Positions 33,560 through 45,843 are shown, counted from the stretch's first letter. The stretch: DNA of 64,000 nucleotides from Ipomoea triloba (GCF_003576645.1 NC_044919.1:21798667-21862666), one strand, 5' to 3'. Notes: generated by a model not told the origin, from the letters alone. Numbers and translations are program-made.

Positions 33560-36110
33560 TGTACATAGGCTAGCTAGGATTACATATATTCCGCCATGAT
33601 GGAACACCTTCGAGATTTTCATCTAACAGATTTAATAGCTCATCAGAAAGGTTAGATATAACATGAAAACCTTTTGGGAATCCTTTAGAGCTTTTGGCGA
33701 GATAATCCGCTATGGTATTCTACTCACATACCACACCTGTAATTCTCCAGTCTTCGAACTTGCGGAGTTCCTGTTTACATGCCTTTAGAATGTTGCAGAC
33801 TACATTATTTATTTGAGGGCTACTTTCCGTTCCTCTCACTATTTGGCTTGCATCGCTTTCGAAGATAGCTCTTTAGAAGCCTAGTTAGGAAGCAAATTGA
33901 ATAGCATTTAGGAGTGCCTATGCCTCTACTTGTAGCGGAGAGCACAATCCTATAGTAGCGGCAAATCCTCCTTTCCATGTGCCTGCTGCGTCTCTTATAA
34001 TACCCCCACATCCTGCTCTATTGGTATCAGGTTCAACCGAGCCATCAACGTTGATCTTTACAAATACTACATTTGGTTTTGTCCAATTCACCTTAATCCA
34101 TCGGTGTGGCTTTCTAGTATTCTAGAGACTCTTTGTTCTGGCAAACGCTATGTTAATCTCTTCCGCTTGGGATCTTATCCAACTCACCTTAGCCTGAATA
34201 GGCAGCATTGTTTGGTTAAAAACAGCTTCATTTCTCCATTCCCATTCCAATTTATAGCTAGCCTTGAAGTAATTACACATTCCATGATGTTCCTTCTCCA
34301 TAAATCATTGAAATCAATATCGCGTAATGAGTTCTCAATGAATTTCCAAAAGTCTATCATAGGCCTTCTCCAAATCAATCTTCATAACCATCCATCCCAC
34401 TAGGCCTTTCTTGTACCTCATTGAATTTAAGACCTCCTGAAAAATAAGAATATTGTCTCCTATCTACCTACCCGGTACAAAACTAGTTTGATGGGGACCA
34501 ATCAGCTTTGTAGATATATCCCTAAGCCTTGTCGCCATTGTTTTAGTGAGTACCTTGTATGATACACTACACAATCATATTGGCCTTAGCTGCTTAAGCG
34601 ATTCTGGATTAGATACTTTAGGAATTAGTGTTAGGATTGTGTCGTTGCAACCGCTGGGCAGTTTTCCTTCTACAAAAAAATCCCCTGAAAATTTAAGAAT
34701 TCTATTTCCTATGATTTCCCATGATTTTTGGTAGAATCCCGCACTAAAGTCGTCTGGTCCAAGGGCTTTACATGGTTCCATGTCGAACATTGCCTGTTTA
34801 ATTTCTTTTACTTTAAATGGTTTATTGGTTTCCTTCCACTCCTCTTCACTCAAAATTGTGGGTAGCAGCTGTGGATGCATTCTTGGGAGTTGGTCGTATG
34901 AGCTTCAGCAAACAAGTTAATTAAATAGCTTTGAATATGGCTTAACAATTCGGACTCTTCAGTGATCCAATGGCTATCTTCAGTTCTGAGAGACTTGATC
35001 CTCCTAATATTATTTCTCGCCGATGTAGCTGCATGATAAAACTGAGTATTACAATCCCCGGATGTAATCCATTCTTCTCTAGACCGTTGATACCATATGA
35101 GTTCCTCTTGATGTAAGGTGTCGTCCAGCTCTTTCTGCAACTTCCTGTCTAGCCGAATTAAATTTGCCGTGGCATGATGGGCAAGGAATCTTTGAACACC
35201 ATTAATTCTAGCTAGCAGTCGTTTCTTCCTATGGAAAATGTTACCAAATATATTATTGTTCCAAAATGACAAAGCTTCTGCCATTAAAGCTTTGTTAAAC
35301 TCCAAATCCTTCTCCAGTGACCAAATTTGTTGAACACATGCTAGTAAATCTTTATGCATGGTCTAAGCCATGTTAAACCTGAACCTCTTCTTCTTTGTTG
35401 CTCTTAAAGTTGGTTGTGTAGAATGACGTAGTGGAGTATGATTCGATTCGACCATTGGGAGATGCTCTATTTTAGCGTCTGGAAATCTGAGCTTCCATTC
35501 TATGTTGCTTAAGGCTCGATCAAGTCGTGCTCCTTTGAATGATGTTAAATTCACTCCCCTCATCCATTTGAACTTGGGGCCTTCGAATCCTAAATCAATT
35601 AGCCCTTCTCTAAATATCCAGTCATTGAAGTTTGAGCACCTCGTTAATTGAATCCGGCTGGATTGCTTACTTCTCCAATGCTGGTAACCACATTAAAATA
35701 ACCACATATGAGCCATTGAATCAGTGGATTGATGTCACAAGAGGAGAGGTCAGAGAATAATTTCTTCCTGGGAGTGCGGTTGGGGCTTCCATACACTACC
35801 GAAAGCATCCATGACATTGAATCAGCTTCTTCTACCTGTAAACTAATAAACTAGGGATGAGTATTAATAATTTCTACTCTAATAGATTCTTTCCATAGGA
35901 TCCAAATTCCACCGGCCTTCTACCCGGATCCACTCATCAAAGTCAAAACTTAAGCAAATCTTGTTGGCTTGATCCCCGGATACTTTGGGTTCAAGTAAGC
36001 AAACAATAGAGGTGGAATAATCCCAACAAAATTATTTCAGGGTATGTCGAAAAGCATTCGAGGCAACACCATAGCATTTCCAAATCAAGCTAATCATTAA
36101 AATGAATAAA
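33560..36110 (-). pseudogene. LINE 2 ORF2 remnant
   Basis: The endonuclease part runs about 36110-35363 (IWKCYGVASNAFRHTLK at its start, DRALSNIEWKLRFPDAKIEH), the linker and RT start 35359-34575 (YQRSREEWITSGDCNTQFYH, MEPCKALGPDDFSAGFYQKS). RT proceeds to DLWRRNIMECVITSRLAINW at about 34250. After the deletion junction near 34243 the sequence resumes at the WRNEAVFNQ region and continues with RNase H (INVDGSVEPDTNRAGCGGI, IFESDA). Trp occupies the position where LINE 1 ORF2 has its TAG stop. Confidence 0.85.
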
Positions 36111-36309
36111 AAGAAAAATAAATGTGCTAATGAGTACCGACGACTAGGCGTCGCAAGGCTATTAAGGCTAACTTGGTCGACTGTCTCATTCATAGCTTCA
36201 TCCGAGACTTCTGAATTGCCTTGGAAGATCCTCGCTATGTGGAGGGGGGAGAGGGGATGGTCTTCTTTGAAGGCAAACTCAGCTTCCCCCATGTGGGTAG
36301 TTTCCTAAT

Positions 36310-37798
36310 CCTCGTTCAAGTGATGAACCACTGTGTTTGTTATTTGCCTTCCTTCGGCAGCAGCACACCTTGAACCACCTCCTCTGCCTCCTTTGCCTCT
36401 GTAAGCTCCGCGACCCACCTGTTGAGGTTGAAATGGATAAGTGTCTTAGTTAGGAAATATCTAATCCCTTTCATTAGAATATCGATCCACCATTTTATGG
36501 GGATTTCGGTTGGTACGAATTCTAGGTAGGTTCATTCATGTATTCAGAATTTTCATCATGTCGTCTCTGACTTCTTGTGGATGATCAGTGTCATTCCCAT
36601 TCAATCAATCTAGAATCGCGAATTGAGAGTCTGCCCTCAGGTCATCCGATTCCATATTCATTGGCGTGGCTTGACGGTTGGTTGTCGTAGGAGGCCCGGG
36701 AGGTTAGTATCCTCCTCTCCTTTGCCCTCTTCTCTCTTTTCTTGTCACAAGCATCCATGCTCCATAGTTCTCTTTGTATTCTTGAACTGGTGCCTTCTGC
36801 AGCCATCGTCTAGTTTGAACACCTTCATTGGGTGGTGACTCTTCTGGGCTTGATTAGAACCATCTTCAGCAATGTTGTTATCTCCCTCTGCTCCTTCTTT
36901 ACTACATTGGCCTTGCTTATGGCCATAGATACCACAAGTGAAGCATACGAGTTGAATTCATTCATATTCTATGGGCATAACCTTCTCACACAGGGTGAAT
37001 TTCGATAATAGAGGATTAGTTAAGTCCACTTCAACACAGATCCTAGCAAATTTTCCTTAGGAAATCAGATTAGTAGTTATATCCACTTTGACATGGCGTC
37101 CTATGTTTCTCCATATCTTCAACATGAATTCCTCTTCGTAATACTCGATAGATATTGTAGGAAATCTTACCCACACCAGGAGCTTCTCCATCTTGTTGGT
37201 TCTTGGATCAAAATTAGGGACCCATTCTTGAATGACCAAATAGTGGCCTAAAATTATCCATGGTCCTTCGAACTTGCCAAATTCATAATCCTCGAGCAAT
37301 TAAAATTTGGCCAAGAGGTAATCTTGGTCAAGAGCAATGAGATAAAAACTTGCATTTGGCTTACACATTTTCAAGAGTCTCTGTTGAAGATATGAGTAGT
37401 TGACTTTTTTGCCAAGCAACTTGATAATCAGAGTGAGATGCCATGGGCGTCTTAGTCTTTCTTTCTCCTCCCTAGTCACCGGAATAACGGGGCACATTGG
37501 CCATTGAGTCCATATTGTCCTCATCCATTACCTCGTCATCGGAGACGATCTCTTTCTCTGTAGCTTCATTTGTCTCTTTCTGGCCTCAAACATTATTTGG
37601 TGTTTCGACCGGAGTTCGCCACTGATTCGAGTCTTGAGACGGTAGACCTGTTGACATGAGGGTTTCCTGAACAATCTCTATAGGATGGGTCGACATTGGG
37701 ATTTCGATCGATTCACAATCTCTTTTAGTTTTCTTGGTAATTTTTTGTAGAGGTTCTTGGTCTCCCGACGATCGAGTAGTCGCCGTCGGTGAGACCAT
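36310..37798 (-). pseudogene. LINE 2 ORF1 remnant with TGA before zinc knuckle
   Basis: Fragments match LINE 1 ORF1: PVIPVTREEKERLRRPW, EFGKFEGPWIILGHYLVIQE, VWVRFPTISIEYYEEEF. There are private stops (for example TAA at about 37057-37059). Just before the CCHC knuckle (CFTCGIYGHKQGQC, about 36943-36902) the same frame has EYE-TGA-IQLVCF, with the TGA at 36960-36958, exactly the relative position of the TGA in LINE 1. Nucleotides around it differ at about a third of sites. Confidence 0.85.
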
Positions 37799-37959
37799 TC
37801 TGGAGGCAGTCTACTTACTCATTCACATATTCTTAGAGCGTAAACTTTTCCTTATTAAATTACACCATTTATTAGTTGATCTCACATTAAACAATCTATT
37901 AAAATAGTCCGCCATGTGTCGCGATACCATTAGCCCTCCCCTCAACCTTCCAACACTGT

Positions 37960-39262
37960 GCACCATGCTTCCGCCTAGATTCATCTTCCTGCCACCACAG
38001 TTTCCTGGGTGGTATTCCCTACTAATCCGTCTGTTTCTACCATCTCTCCTGCTCCGATTAAAGTGGTAGTTACTCTGCTGATGGTGGTGCGTAGTCTTGG
38101 CCTCTTTGAGGATATGTTACTCTACCCGCCGTGCAACTCCATCCTAAGTTGCAACAACCTACTCTTCATCCAAGAAACGCTCGACCCCTCTATAGAGGTG
38201 GTTCTTCATAAAACTCGAGCTATTTTTGATCCATCGGGCGGTGGCTTCCATCATCTCATCATCTCAACCGATTAATGTCAGCCTTCTTCTCCCTCTTTCA
38301 TCATCTCAACTTCATACCTACTCTACCCCTTTTCATTTAGCTTTTTCATGTCTCTCGAGTGGCTTCCAACTCGCTAGGATACTTTTCCATCTCTCAACGG
38401 ATGACCTACACTTTATCTACAAGATGGACACCACCGTCGAGAGATGGAAAAATAATTTTATATTCGTTAGACTGGCCGATTGCTCCTTCAACTTTTCGAC
38501 CAGCTGGCCTCGGGCATATTACAAGCTAGACAAGCTTTCTCTTCCCACCGGTGAGTTTGCCGACCACAAAAATACCCTCTAGGGCTTAAGCCCGGTCCAA
38601 GTCGCATAGTGGTCATGCCTAAGATCCTTGAAGAAGGCTAGGTTACTACTCAAGGGGGCCATTAAGATTAGTCTGCTCCATGCTCCTACTAGTCTTTTGC
38701 AATCCCCTTTTGCTTCCGAGCAGTCCAATTACATCTCTCTCCTTTGCTTGCAAGCAACGACGATACCCACCTGACTCCAAGGAAAACGATGAAGAGGAAG
38801 AGGAACCCCGTGGTAGTGATCTGCAACCACCAATTGCTCACTGACAAGCCAACTACCCAATGCTCTCCGCCCCCAAGCTCCCAAGATAACATGGCAGCCA
38901 ATCGCGATGTCCTTGGTGCTATTTCCAAAGTAGGGCCCATCCGACAATTCCAAAACCACCGACCGAGACAAGAGCAAGGCGCCCATGACTGAGGAACCTC
39001 CAGCTACGCCATGCCCTTCAATGCGAGCCCTCGGCTTAGTTACTAGGGCCTCACCCACCGCTGTTATCGCCGAGGCTAGAAAAAAGGCTACTGAGGCAAA
39101 AAAAAAAAAAGAAGAAAAAGAAAAAGGGCAGTCGCCGAGGAGACTGAGAAGAAAAGGGCCACGAAGGCCGAGAAAAAGAAGGCAAAATGGTCAGAGTCGA
39201 CGTTTGACTGCAAGAAGACCCGCCGATCCAATGAAGTGCACTAGTAGCCCTTCATCCTAGAG
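37960..39262 (+). pseudogene. Unrecognised decayed coding region, Gag-like
   Basis: GC-richer than the flanks, with successive plus-strand open pieces (38009-38275, 38226-38582, 38744-38992, 38985-39260). One piece contains the tryptophan-spaced WKNNFIFVRL...SWPRAYYKLDK, which resembles the N-terminal part of Gag-like proteins of large plant retroelements. The end is a Lys/Glu coiled-coil-like stretch (ARKKATEAKKKKEEKEKG). Frames are broken and the identity is uncertain. Confidence 0.4.
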
Positions 39263-39330
39263 GTTAAGGGGTATACCGACTCGTTCGTGGCTGGTCAAAC
39301 ATTCATCGAGTGAAGCCTTGAGCTGCCCGA

Positions 39331-39900
39331 TTGTGTTGATACATGGATGTGCTAATTAAGTCATTTGTGTGCTTATAACTTGAATGAGGAAGCACAATTA
39401 ACAACGAATCACATGTAAATCAAATCAATCAACTAAACAATGTTCATGATCATGGATCTTTAATTAAAACAAGAATAATGATAAAGACTTGATTCAAATC
39501 TCTAATTTGTATGCCTTATTCACCTCCTGATGATATGAAGACTAGAAATCTTAGAGACTAGAAACCCTTATGATTAGAAAACCATGTGATCCTTGGAGTT
39601 TTTTTTTGGTATTTATAGATGTTATGAGAAACTCCTCTTTCAAGAGGAATGTGAAACCTCCTTTTAGGAATAGAAATCCCTTTAGGAATGTGAAACCTCC
39701 TTTTAGGAAAACCCATAACCTTTTCCATTATACATCTTTATACCCTTATAAACCCAAATTTTAATTGAATGAGAAGTTGGGAATTTCACCCAATAATTCT
39801 GCCTTTATACATCACTAACCATCGCTGTGAGTCCTTTATGAAATTACAACCTTTACTATATAAATAAATGTTAGGAAATAATTATTTCTAAATTCTAACA
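39331..39900 (-). repeat. Candidate LTR next to Gypsy-type debris
   Basis: The segment starts TGTTGATACATGG and ends AAATTCTAACA, so it has TG...CA ends. It contains a 25-bp word (AGGAATGTGAAACCTCCTTT) twice, at about 39649 and 39686. It borders the minus-strand remains at 39939 upward, but no polypurine tract adjoins it and no second copy exists, so the call is tentative. Confidence 0.35.
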
Positions 39901-39938
39901 GGATGTACCAACAAACTAGTGTACATCATTACCTCTCC

Positions 39939-40800
39939 TCATGAATTCTTGCATATCAAATTGTGGAGGATTTTGGGCCGGTTCAGGCTGAGGATCTCCC
40001 ATAACTTCATCTTCACTGTGGTCCTCATCTTCGTCATCTTGCGGATCATTAATGGGTCTTTGTCCTTGCCCATATCGAGTTTGAATGTAGCACTGGGTGA
40101 TGAAATATTGAAGCTGGACCTTGACTTCTTAGTTAGCATTAATGGGAACTCCCGCAAGCCTACAAACCTCAGTAATAAAAAAGGGATGACTAAGGGAGCA
40201 ACGTGATTTTTTTTTTCTGCTAATGCAATCTCACATATGCTATGATTTATAAGAGCTCTAACGTCAATAGTCTGACGCTCCTTAATACAATAGGCCAAGA
40301 ATACCTCATCTCTGCGGACATTTTCCCTATGTGAATGGAGGATGAGCTTTGCTTTGATAAAATCTAAGATGCCCCGGTCTTTCGGGGAGAAGTATGCATA
40401 GTCCATGTGTGCTATCAAACCGTTTATGATATTCCATTGTGCTTCGGGGTGAAAGGATCTAGCAATCTCATTCTATCTCCCAACTGTTATCCTGCCAGGC
40501 ATCAACTCAATATGGTAATGATCAGTCCCATCATAGTCTTTTGTACCATAGTACGTGTTGATTGTCTGGGGAGAGAAACTCACTTCAACACCCCTAACTA
40601 TGCATACATTTCTTCTTGGTCCATCTTTTGCATTGGTATAAAATTCACGAACCAATAAATCAAATGCATCACTCAGTTGAGCCAACAACAAAGGTCCCCA
40701 ATTCTTCCTCTCTGGGACAACAATTTCCAACCCCCTTTCCTTCTTGAAATCTCTTGTGGAGATCCAACTTTCTTATCGTGCTAAAGCTTCTAGAGTGTTG
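39939..40800 (-). pseudogene. Retroelement protein of the putative plant transposon (Transposase_32-like) type
   Basis: Two minus-strand frames follow each other. 40730-40473 contains LLVREFYTNAKDGPRRNVCI and VRGVEVSFSPQTINTYYG. 40418-39939 contains YFSPKDRGILDFIKAKLILH and VFLAYCIKERQTIDVRALIN. These words (EFYANA, VRG..V.FSP..IN.YY, a QT-ID-.-.I block) are characteristic of a plant protein family found inside Athila-like Gypsy elements. The frame shifts near 40440. The role of the family is unknown. Confidence 0.6.
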
Positions 40801-41586
40801 AAAATTTGAAATGGTGCACTTTGAGGTTGTTGTTGTGGTTGTTAGGAAGATTCTCCCCTTTTCCTTTTGTTTATTCAAACTCCTGGGGCCTTGTGGACAA
40901 CTACAACACCACAATCTAAACACATTATTTGCAAATATCAAGAAATTATGGATTAGAAAGCAAAATGCAAGTAAGCAATTCAAGGATATCCAAGACTCTC
41001 AACTAGACATTTTATCAAACAATCATATCACAATTTTAAACATTAGAACTTGATACAATTAAGCATGTCAATCCATCCCATTTTGGTACAACAAAGGACA
41101 CCACCAACAAGGCAATTTACCAAGAGCATTTGCAAAATAAATCTACACTAATCATGAAAAAAAAACTATAAGCATTGAGCATTTGAGTTTAAAAGTAAAC
41201 TAAAGTGGAATAATTGAAATTGGTAAACAAAAATCCAAGTGTGATGTAATATGAACATCCAATAGCAACATTTAGAGCAAAAACAAGTAAAGAAACACTA
41301 ACCCAAAGCAATTTAATTCCCAAAATTCAAAAATTATAGAAAATTTGTGGGTTAAGTTTCTTGCCCAAAAAATATGAAATTTAGAACAAAAAGTGAAGAT
41401 TTTGATGGAAAAGATGGGTGAGGATGTTACCTTGACGCCTTGGAAAGAAATTATAGCGAAGAAGAGTGAATTTAGAGAGCAAAAGTTGAAGAAGATGGAA
41501 AGGGGAAACTACTGTTCGAACAAGACAAGAGGAAAAATTTTGGGAAAAGGGGTTTTAAACTCATGGTCAAGGGCTAACCAGGGGCC

Positions 41587-41619
41587 CGACGCGTCGAGGC
41601 AGGGGCTCGACGTGTCGAG
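41587..41619. repeat. TCGACGYGTCGA palindrome pair
   Basis: CGACGCGTCG (41587-41596) and CTCGACGTGTCGAG (about 41606-41619) lie 20 bp apart in an AT-rich, gene-free stretch (41070-41890) of Gypsy-type debris. Related palindromes recur at 42535-42649. Confidence 0.7.
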
Positions 41620-41896
41620 GCTAGTCCAGGACACGTCAAAAATTTCAAGAATGCAAAATTTTCCCTGTTTTCAATTTAATACCATTCAAGCAAAGTCCCA
41701 ATATCAAACAAAACTCAACAAGAAAAAATATCACTCCAAAAGCATATAGACTCAAAAATCTAAGGCTCAAGGGTTTTCAAAAATCAATTTAACATCATGC
41801 AACATCTAAAATTAAGCAATTAACATCCAAATTCAATATCAATATTCCATCGTTCAAAATAAGCAAGCCAAAATTAAAATGCAAGAAATTAAAAGA

Positions 41897-42300
41897 CTTG
41901 GTACTCCAAACCTTGCAAAGATGTTCTTGTAAGTTGTTCTATAAGCCCAAAGTGCATCATCAAGTTTAGTGGCCTAATCCTATTTTCTAAGGAGTAGAGA
42001 GTCGGTGATGAACTCCATATTTCACAAGGACTTTCTCCAAAGCTTTGTTGCAAAACTGTGTTCCATTATCCATGATTAAAGCCTTGGTACTCCAAACCTT
42101 GCAAAGATGTTTTTCTTTATGAACTTAATGACCACTTTGGCATCATTTGTAGGACAAGCCATGGCTTCAAGTCGTTTAGAAACATAGTCCACCGCCACAA
42201 TAATGTACTCATGTCCAAAAGATCTTGGAAATGGACCCATGAAATCCAAACCCCACACATCGAACAATTCCACTTCATGTATGCTTTGTTGAGGCATTTC
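41897..42300 (-). pseudogene. Gypsy (Athila/Tat-like) integrase fragment
   Basis: 42300-42076 reads [20 protein letters not shown], then [20 protein letters not shown] and [20 protein letters not shown], the integrase core of Athila/Tat Gypsy elements. The first catalytic Asp is in GLDFMGPF. The following D-E part is shortened: a degenerate YGVHHRLSTP word is joined to LDDALWAYRTTY by a deletion. A 30-bp piece (CTTGGTACTCCAAACCTTGC, 41898 and 42085) is duplicated around it. Dead copy. Confidence 0.8.
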
Positions 42301-42534
42301 ATTTCTTCATCAAAAGCCCTTGTAGCTCCTTAAGGTGACTATCTTCTCCCAAAAGTTAGTGGATCCCTCCTTAGACATCTTGAAGAGACAACACACCCTT
42401 CACTAACTCCTTATTTGTCTCAAAAAATGCAGCTTAGTCCTAGGGTTCTAGGAAAATGAGCCTTTTATAGTGGAGACCTTATAGGGTCAAAATAGGAAAT
42501 TTTGCTTTGTTAAAATTCTACACAGTAAAGGATT

Positions 42535-42649
42535 CTCGATGCATCGAGCCTTGATCTTCGCCCAAAATAATACATACTGGAAACTCTCAACGCGTCGAGA
42601 CTTGATATTGGCTCAAACAGTGCACATTGGAATATTTCGACGTGTCGAG
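42535..42649. repeat. Three spaced TCGAYGYRTCGA palindromes
   Basis: CTCGATGCATCGAG (42535-42548), CTCAACGCGTCGAG (42586-42599) and TTCGACGTGTCGAG (42636-42649) are spaced about 50 bp apart. Each is followed by a GAGACTTGAT/GAGCCTTGAT-like word. They are similar to 41587-41619. Probably a structural feature of the retroelement's non-coding part. Confidence 0.75.
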
Positions 42650-42659
42650 CCTTCACAGT

Positions 42660-43727
42660 CAGGATTCTTCATCCTTTTTTACTCCAAGCATGCCTTCAAA
42701 TGTTCCCTTGCTTTTGGATTTGATCTACAATGGTTTCTAAACACTAACAAACAACATAAAAGCATTCAAATCAAGAATGAAACCATATCTAGATGAGAAA
42801 GCAAGGAAATATGCATTGAAGATGACAATTTAATGCACTTAGACCCAAAAGTAAATCAAAATCAAATAGAAAAATATGCACAAATGAGATCATATTAGGG
42901 AAAATGCCATGTTTTGAGATGTCAACCTTTGCATGTAGGTCACTAAGGCTTTGAGTGACCACGCACATATCGTCCTTGATTTCTTCAGTGACATTCTTGA
43001 TGAAGCGCTAGTCACTTATGATTCGTGCTTGGTCCTTTACAATATGAGACACGTAGGTCATCATCTTAGTTATCGTCATCTCTATGAAGGTTAAAGATTC
43101 AACCACCGAATCTTTAAATTCTTGGTCATCATCAAATGACGGCTCGGTTAGATGACTATTCGAAAAGATGACCTTTCATGTAGCAGTTGCTTCCTTAACC
43201 AACACAGCCCTAGTTTCAGCAGTTTTTTTAACATATTTACGCACTGCTTTGGTTTAAAATGGAACAATGTATTTAGTTCAGGATCTAGTTTATTTTAATT
43301 ATATATCTTTTATTAGATTGAATCTGTACTACAAGAAGATTAGTTCGACATAAGAAGTCGAAGATCTAAGATCAGAAATGAGTCAGGCAGAAGACCAATT
43401 TTAGGATGAAGATCAAGACGGTTTAGTTAGAGAGAAAATTGGATGGGTTTCTTATAAATAGAATCCTCTAAGGAATTTAGAGTCTGGAAGAGGTGACGAA
43501 TGGATTGAAATAGAATCCTCTAAGGAACCTAAGACTACTTTGTCGCTCATGGAAAGGTAAAAGAAGACCAAAATGTCATACTATTAATAAACTTAACAAA
43601 TATAAATTAAAAAAAAAAGAAGAAACAAAAATAACAAAAATAGATAATCACCACCTTGCACTCAACTAAATCAAGGGTCCGGATCAGTATACATGTTCTC
43701 ATTTAAGAAGAGGTTCTCATTTGAACG
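42660..43727. other. Intergenic DNA without recognised genes
   Basis: AT-rich; 42920-43250 looks like decayed coding DNA but gives no recognisable protein. The word TAGAATCCTCTAAGGAA occurs twice (about 43459 and 43511). Confidence 0.45.
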
Positions 43728-43752
43728 TCTCTCTCTCTCTCTCTCTCTCTAT

Positions 43753-43785
<33 letters not shown>

Positions 43786-43800
43786 CACAAACACACACAC
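43728..43800. repeat. (CT)n-(CA)n compound microsatellite
   Basis: CT repeats to 43750, then CA repeats with a few interruptions. Confidence 0.95.
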
Positions 43801-43835
43801 TAGTATTTTGTACGCGCGATGCGCAAAAGTTCATG
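43800..43835 (-). mobile_element. Candidate Helitron 3' terminus
   Basis: On the minus strand a short hairpin (TGCGCATCGCGCG) is followed by TACAAAATACTAG and then T, the hairpin-plus-CTAG|T ending of plant Helitrons. The same design appears at 52286 and 53661. The matching 5' end was not found. Confidence 0.4.
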
Positions 43836-44177
43836 CCCAATATTAAAGCATTAATAAATACAAATAATTAAAATTTATAATTCGAATTATACACATACAA
43901 ATAATATATGTATCTTACACACACACATATATGATTTACCATTCATAGAAATTTAATTAAAATATAATCAACCATTAAATTAATTATATAATGATTTTAA
44001 TAAAATGATAATTAAAGAATAGGAAAAAGATATGATAGATATAGGTGTATGGTAATAATGATGTAGTTAAAACTAACGGTGTTATAATGGTGTAAGGGTA
44101 GTTTTGTATAATAAGAATGTAGTAGGGATAATTTTGTCTAATAACATTGAAGTGTACAACATTTAAAGTAAAATGTA

Positions 44178-44575
44178 GAGTTTATTACCAAAATGGTCCC
44201 TCGACTATTGCAAAATTATCAATTTGGTCCTCAACAATTTTTTGTGACCAATTAAGTCACTCGACTTTGAAAAATTTAACCAATTTGGTCCTCCGTTTAT
44301 TTTTCTGTTAAAACATCCGTTAAATTGGGACCAAATTGGTCATTTTGCTATAGTCAAGGGACCAAATTGGTAATTAATTTTCACTGAAATTGTCCCTTGG
44401 CTATAGCAAAATTACCAATTTGGTCCTAATTTGACGGATGTTTATCGGCAAAATAAACGGAGGACCAAATTGGTTAAATTTTTCAAAGTCGAGGGACTTA
44501 ATTGGGCAAAAAAAATCGTCGAGGACCAAATTAGTAATTTTGCAATAGTCGAGGGACCATTTCGGTAATAAACTC
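44178..44575. mobile_element. Foldback MULE MITE with 9-bp TSD
   Basis: A 398-bp element, nearly a perfect inverted repeat over its whole length (arms of about 190 bp), starting GAGTTTATTACC and containing ATGGTCCCTCGACTATTGC. It is flanked by TAAAATGTA (44169-44177 and 44576-44584), a 9-bp target duplication as in Mutator-like elements. No coding capacity. Confidence 0.92.
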
Positions 44576-44659
44576 TAAAATGTATACATTTATTAGCATA
44601 CAAAAGAAGGGCCATAAATCAAGGATATAACATTGATTGAGACTTATTAAGTTTTTAGA

Positions 44660-44672
44660 TACATACATACAT

Positions 44673-44738
<66 letters not shown>
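44660..44738. repeat. (CA)n-(TG)n microsatellite forming a perfect hairpin
   Basis: ATAC and CA repeats followed directly by TG repeats, so the two halves are self-complementary. Confidence 0.95.
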
Positions 44739-44742
<4 letters not shown>

Positions 44743-44744
44743 TT

Positions 44745-45843
44745 GCCTAATTAAACGGTCTCTAATCGTTTGCACTCGTTTTTGCTCTATGTTGGCTTTC
44801 AAGCATAAAAAATGGATGTGTCTCTATTTTATTTCTCTTGAGATTCTACCTATGTGTACCTTTTTGTGTATGTGGATGATATTCTTATCATGGGGAGTGA
44901 TCATGATCTTATAATTAATTTATTATCCAAGTTATCTACTGCACTTAAGATTAGGGATCATGGTGAGCCTGATTTCTTTCTTGGTATTGAGAAAATTAAA
45001 AATGATGATGGTATAGTGTTATCACAACAAAGATACATGACTGATATTCTAAAAAGGGTTGGCATGGAAGAATGTAAATCTTTATCTACTCCTATTCCTG
45101 TTTTGAAATATATTCCATATAGTACAGATCTATATGAGGATCCTACTCAATATAGAAGTCAGGCAGGAGCACTATAGTATCTAACTATCACGCGTCTAGA
45201 TTTATCTTTAGTAGTAAATCAGTTATGTCAACACATGCATGCTCCTACAACCTCAGATTGTGAGCAACTAAAAAGAGCCTTGAGGTGTGTTAAAGGAACA
45301 TTTAATTTTGGTTTATGTATAAGAAAATCATCATCAAGAGAGATTCATGCTTTCTTTGATTCTAACTGGGCTGGCTATATCCCCAAGGTCGTAAGTCTAC
45401 TAGTGGCTATGTTGTCTTCCTTGAGTCAAATCTTGTGCCGAGGGTCTACAAGAAACAAAGAATTATTGTCAGGTTCTCCACTAAGGCTGAATATAAGGCT
45501 ACACGCCGAATATAAGGCTCTAGTAGATGTCTGTGCTGAGGTAATTTGGGTTGTGTCTTTACTAAAAGAAATTAGTGTGCCTGGTATCTCAGTTTCCAAA
45601 CTTTGGTGTGATAATCTTGGTGCAACATACATGTGTGCAAATCCCATCTTTCATGCAAGAACCAAGCACGTGGAAATTGACTATCATTTTGTCAGAGATA
45701 GAGTTGTCAATGGGGAAATTCAAGTAAACTTTATTTCAACAAAGAATCAACTTGCTGACATATTTACAAAAGTTTTGCCTTGTCATAGATTTTCTTTTCT
45801 TAGAGACAAGTTACAAGTTACTAGTGTTGGAAAAATAACATAA
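44745..45843 (+). pseudogene. Copia (RE1/Ale-like) RT-RNase H fragment
   Basis: Begins in decayed RT, then YLFVYVDDILIMGSDHD (YVDD intact), FFLGIEKIKNDDGIVLSQQR, an in-frame stop near 45176, then RNase H (LRCVKGTFNFGLCIRKSS, HAEYKALVDVCAEV, KHVEIDYHFVRDRVV, DIFTKVLPCHRFSFL). It is the same lineage as 2430-4926. The 5' side is cut off at the microsatellite. No clear polypurine tract follows. Inactive. Confidence 0.88.

Larger units (their letters stand above)
33510..37800 (-). mobile_element. LINE 2: decayed, internally deleted relative of LINE 1
   Basis: On the minus strand: ORF1 remains (37798 to about 36310), endonuclease and RT start (36292-34243), then a jump straight into the region before RNase H, RNase H (to about 33560), 3' UTR GGGTTTCCCCCTTC and an A-rich/TAA tail (33535-33510). 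The LINE 1 3' UTR has the same CCCCCTTC word. Relative to LINE 1 the interval equal to about 16183-17760 (rest of RT and zf-RVT, about 1.6 kb) is missing. Many stops are present. Confidence 0.88.

Noticed and set aside
38985..39260. Lys-rich nuclear protein gene
   Set aside because: The Lys/Glu stretch stems from an A-rich tract in a broken frame series; no start, splice or domain support.
43728..44740. CRISPR-like or regulatory repeat array
   Set aside because: Simple dinucleotide microsatellites in a plant genome; no spacers.
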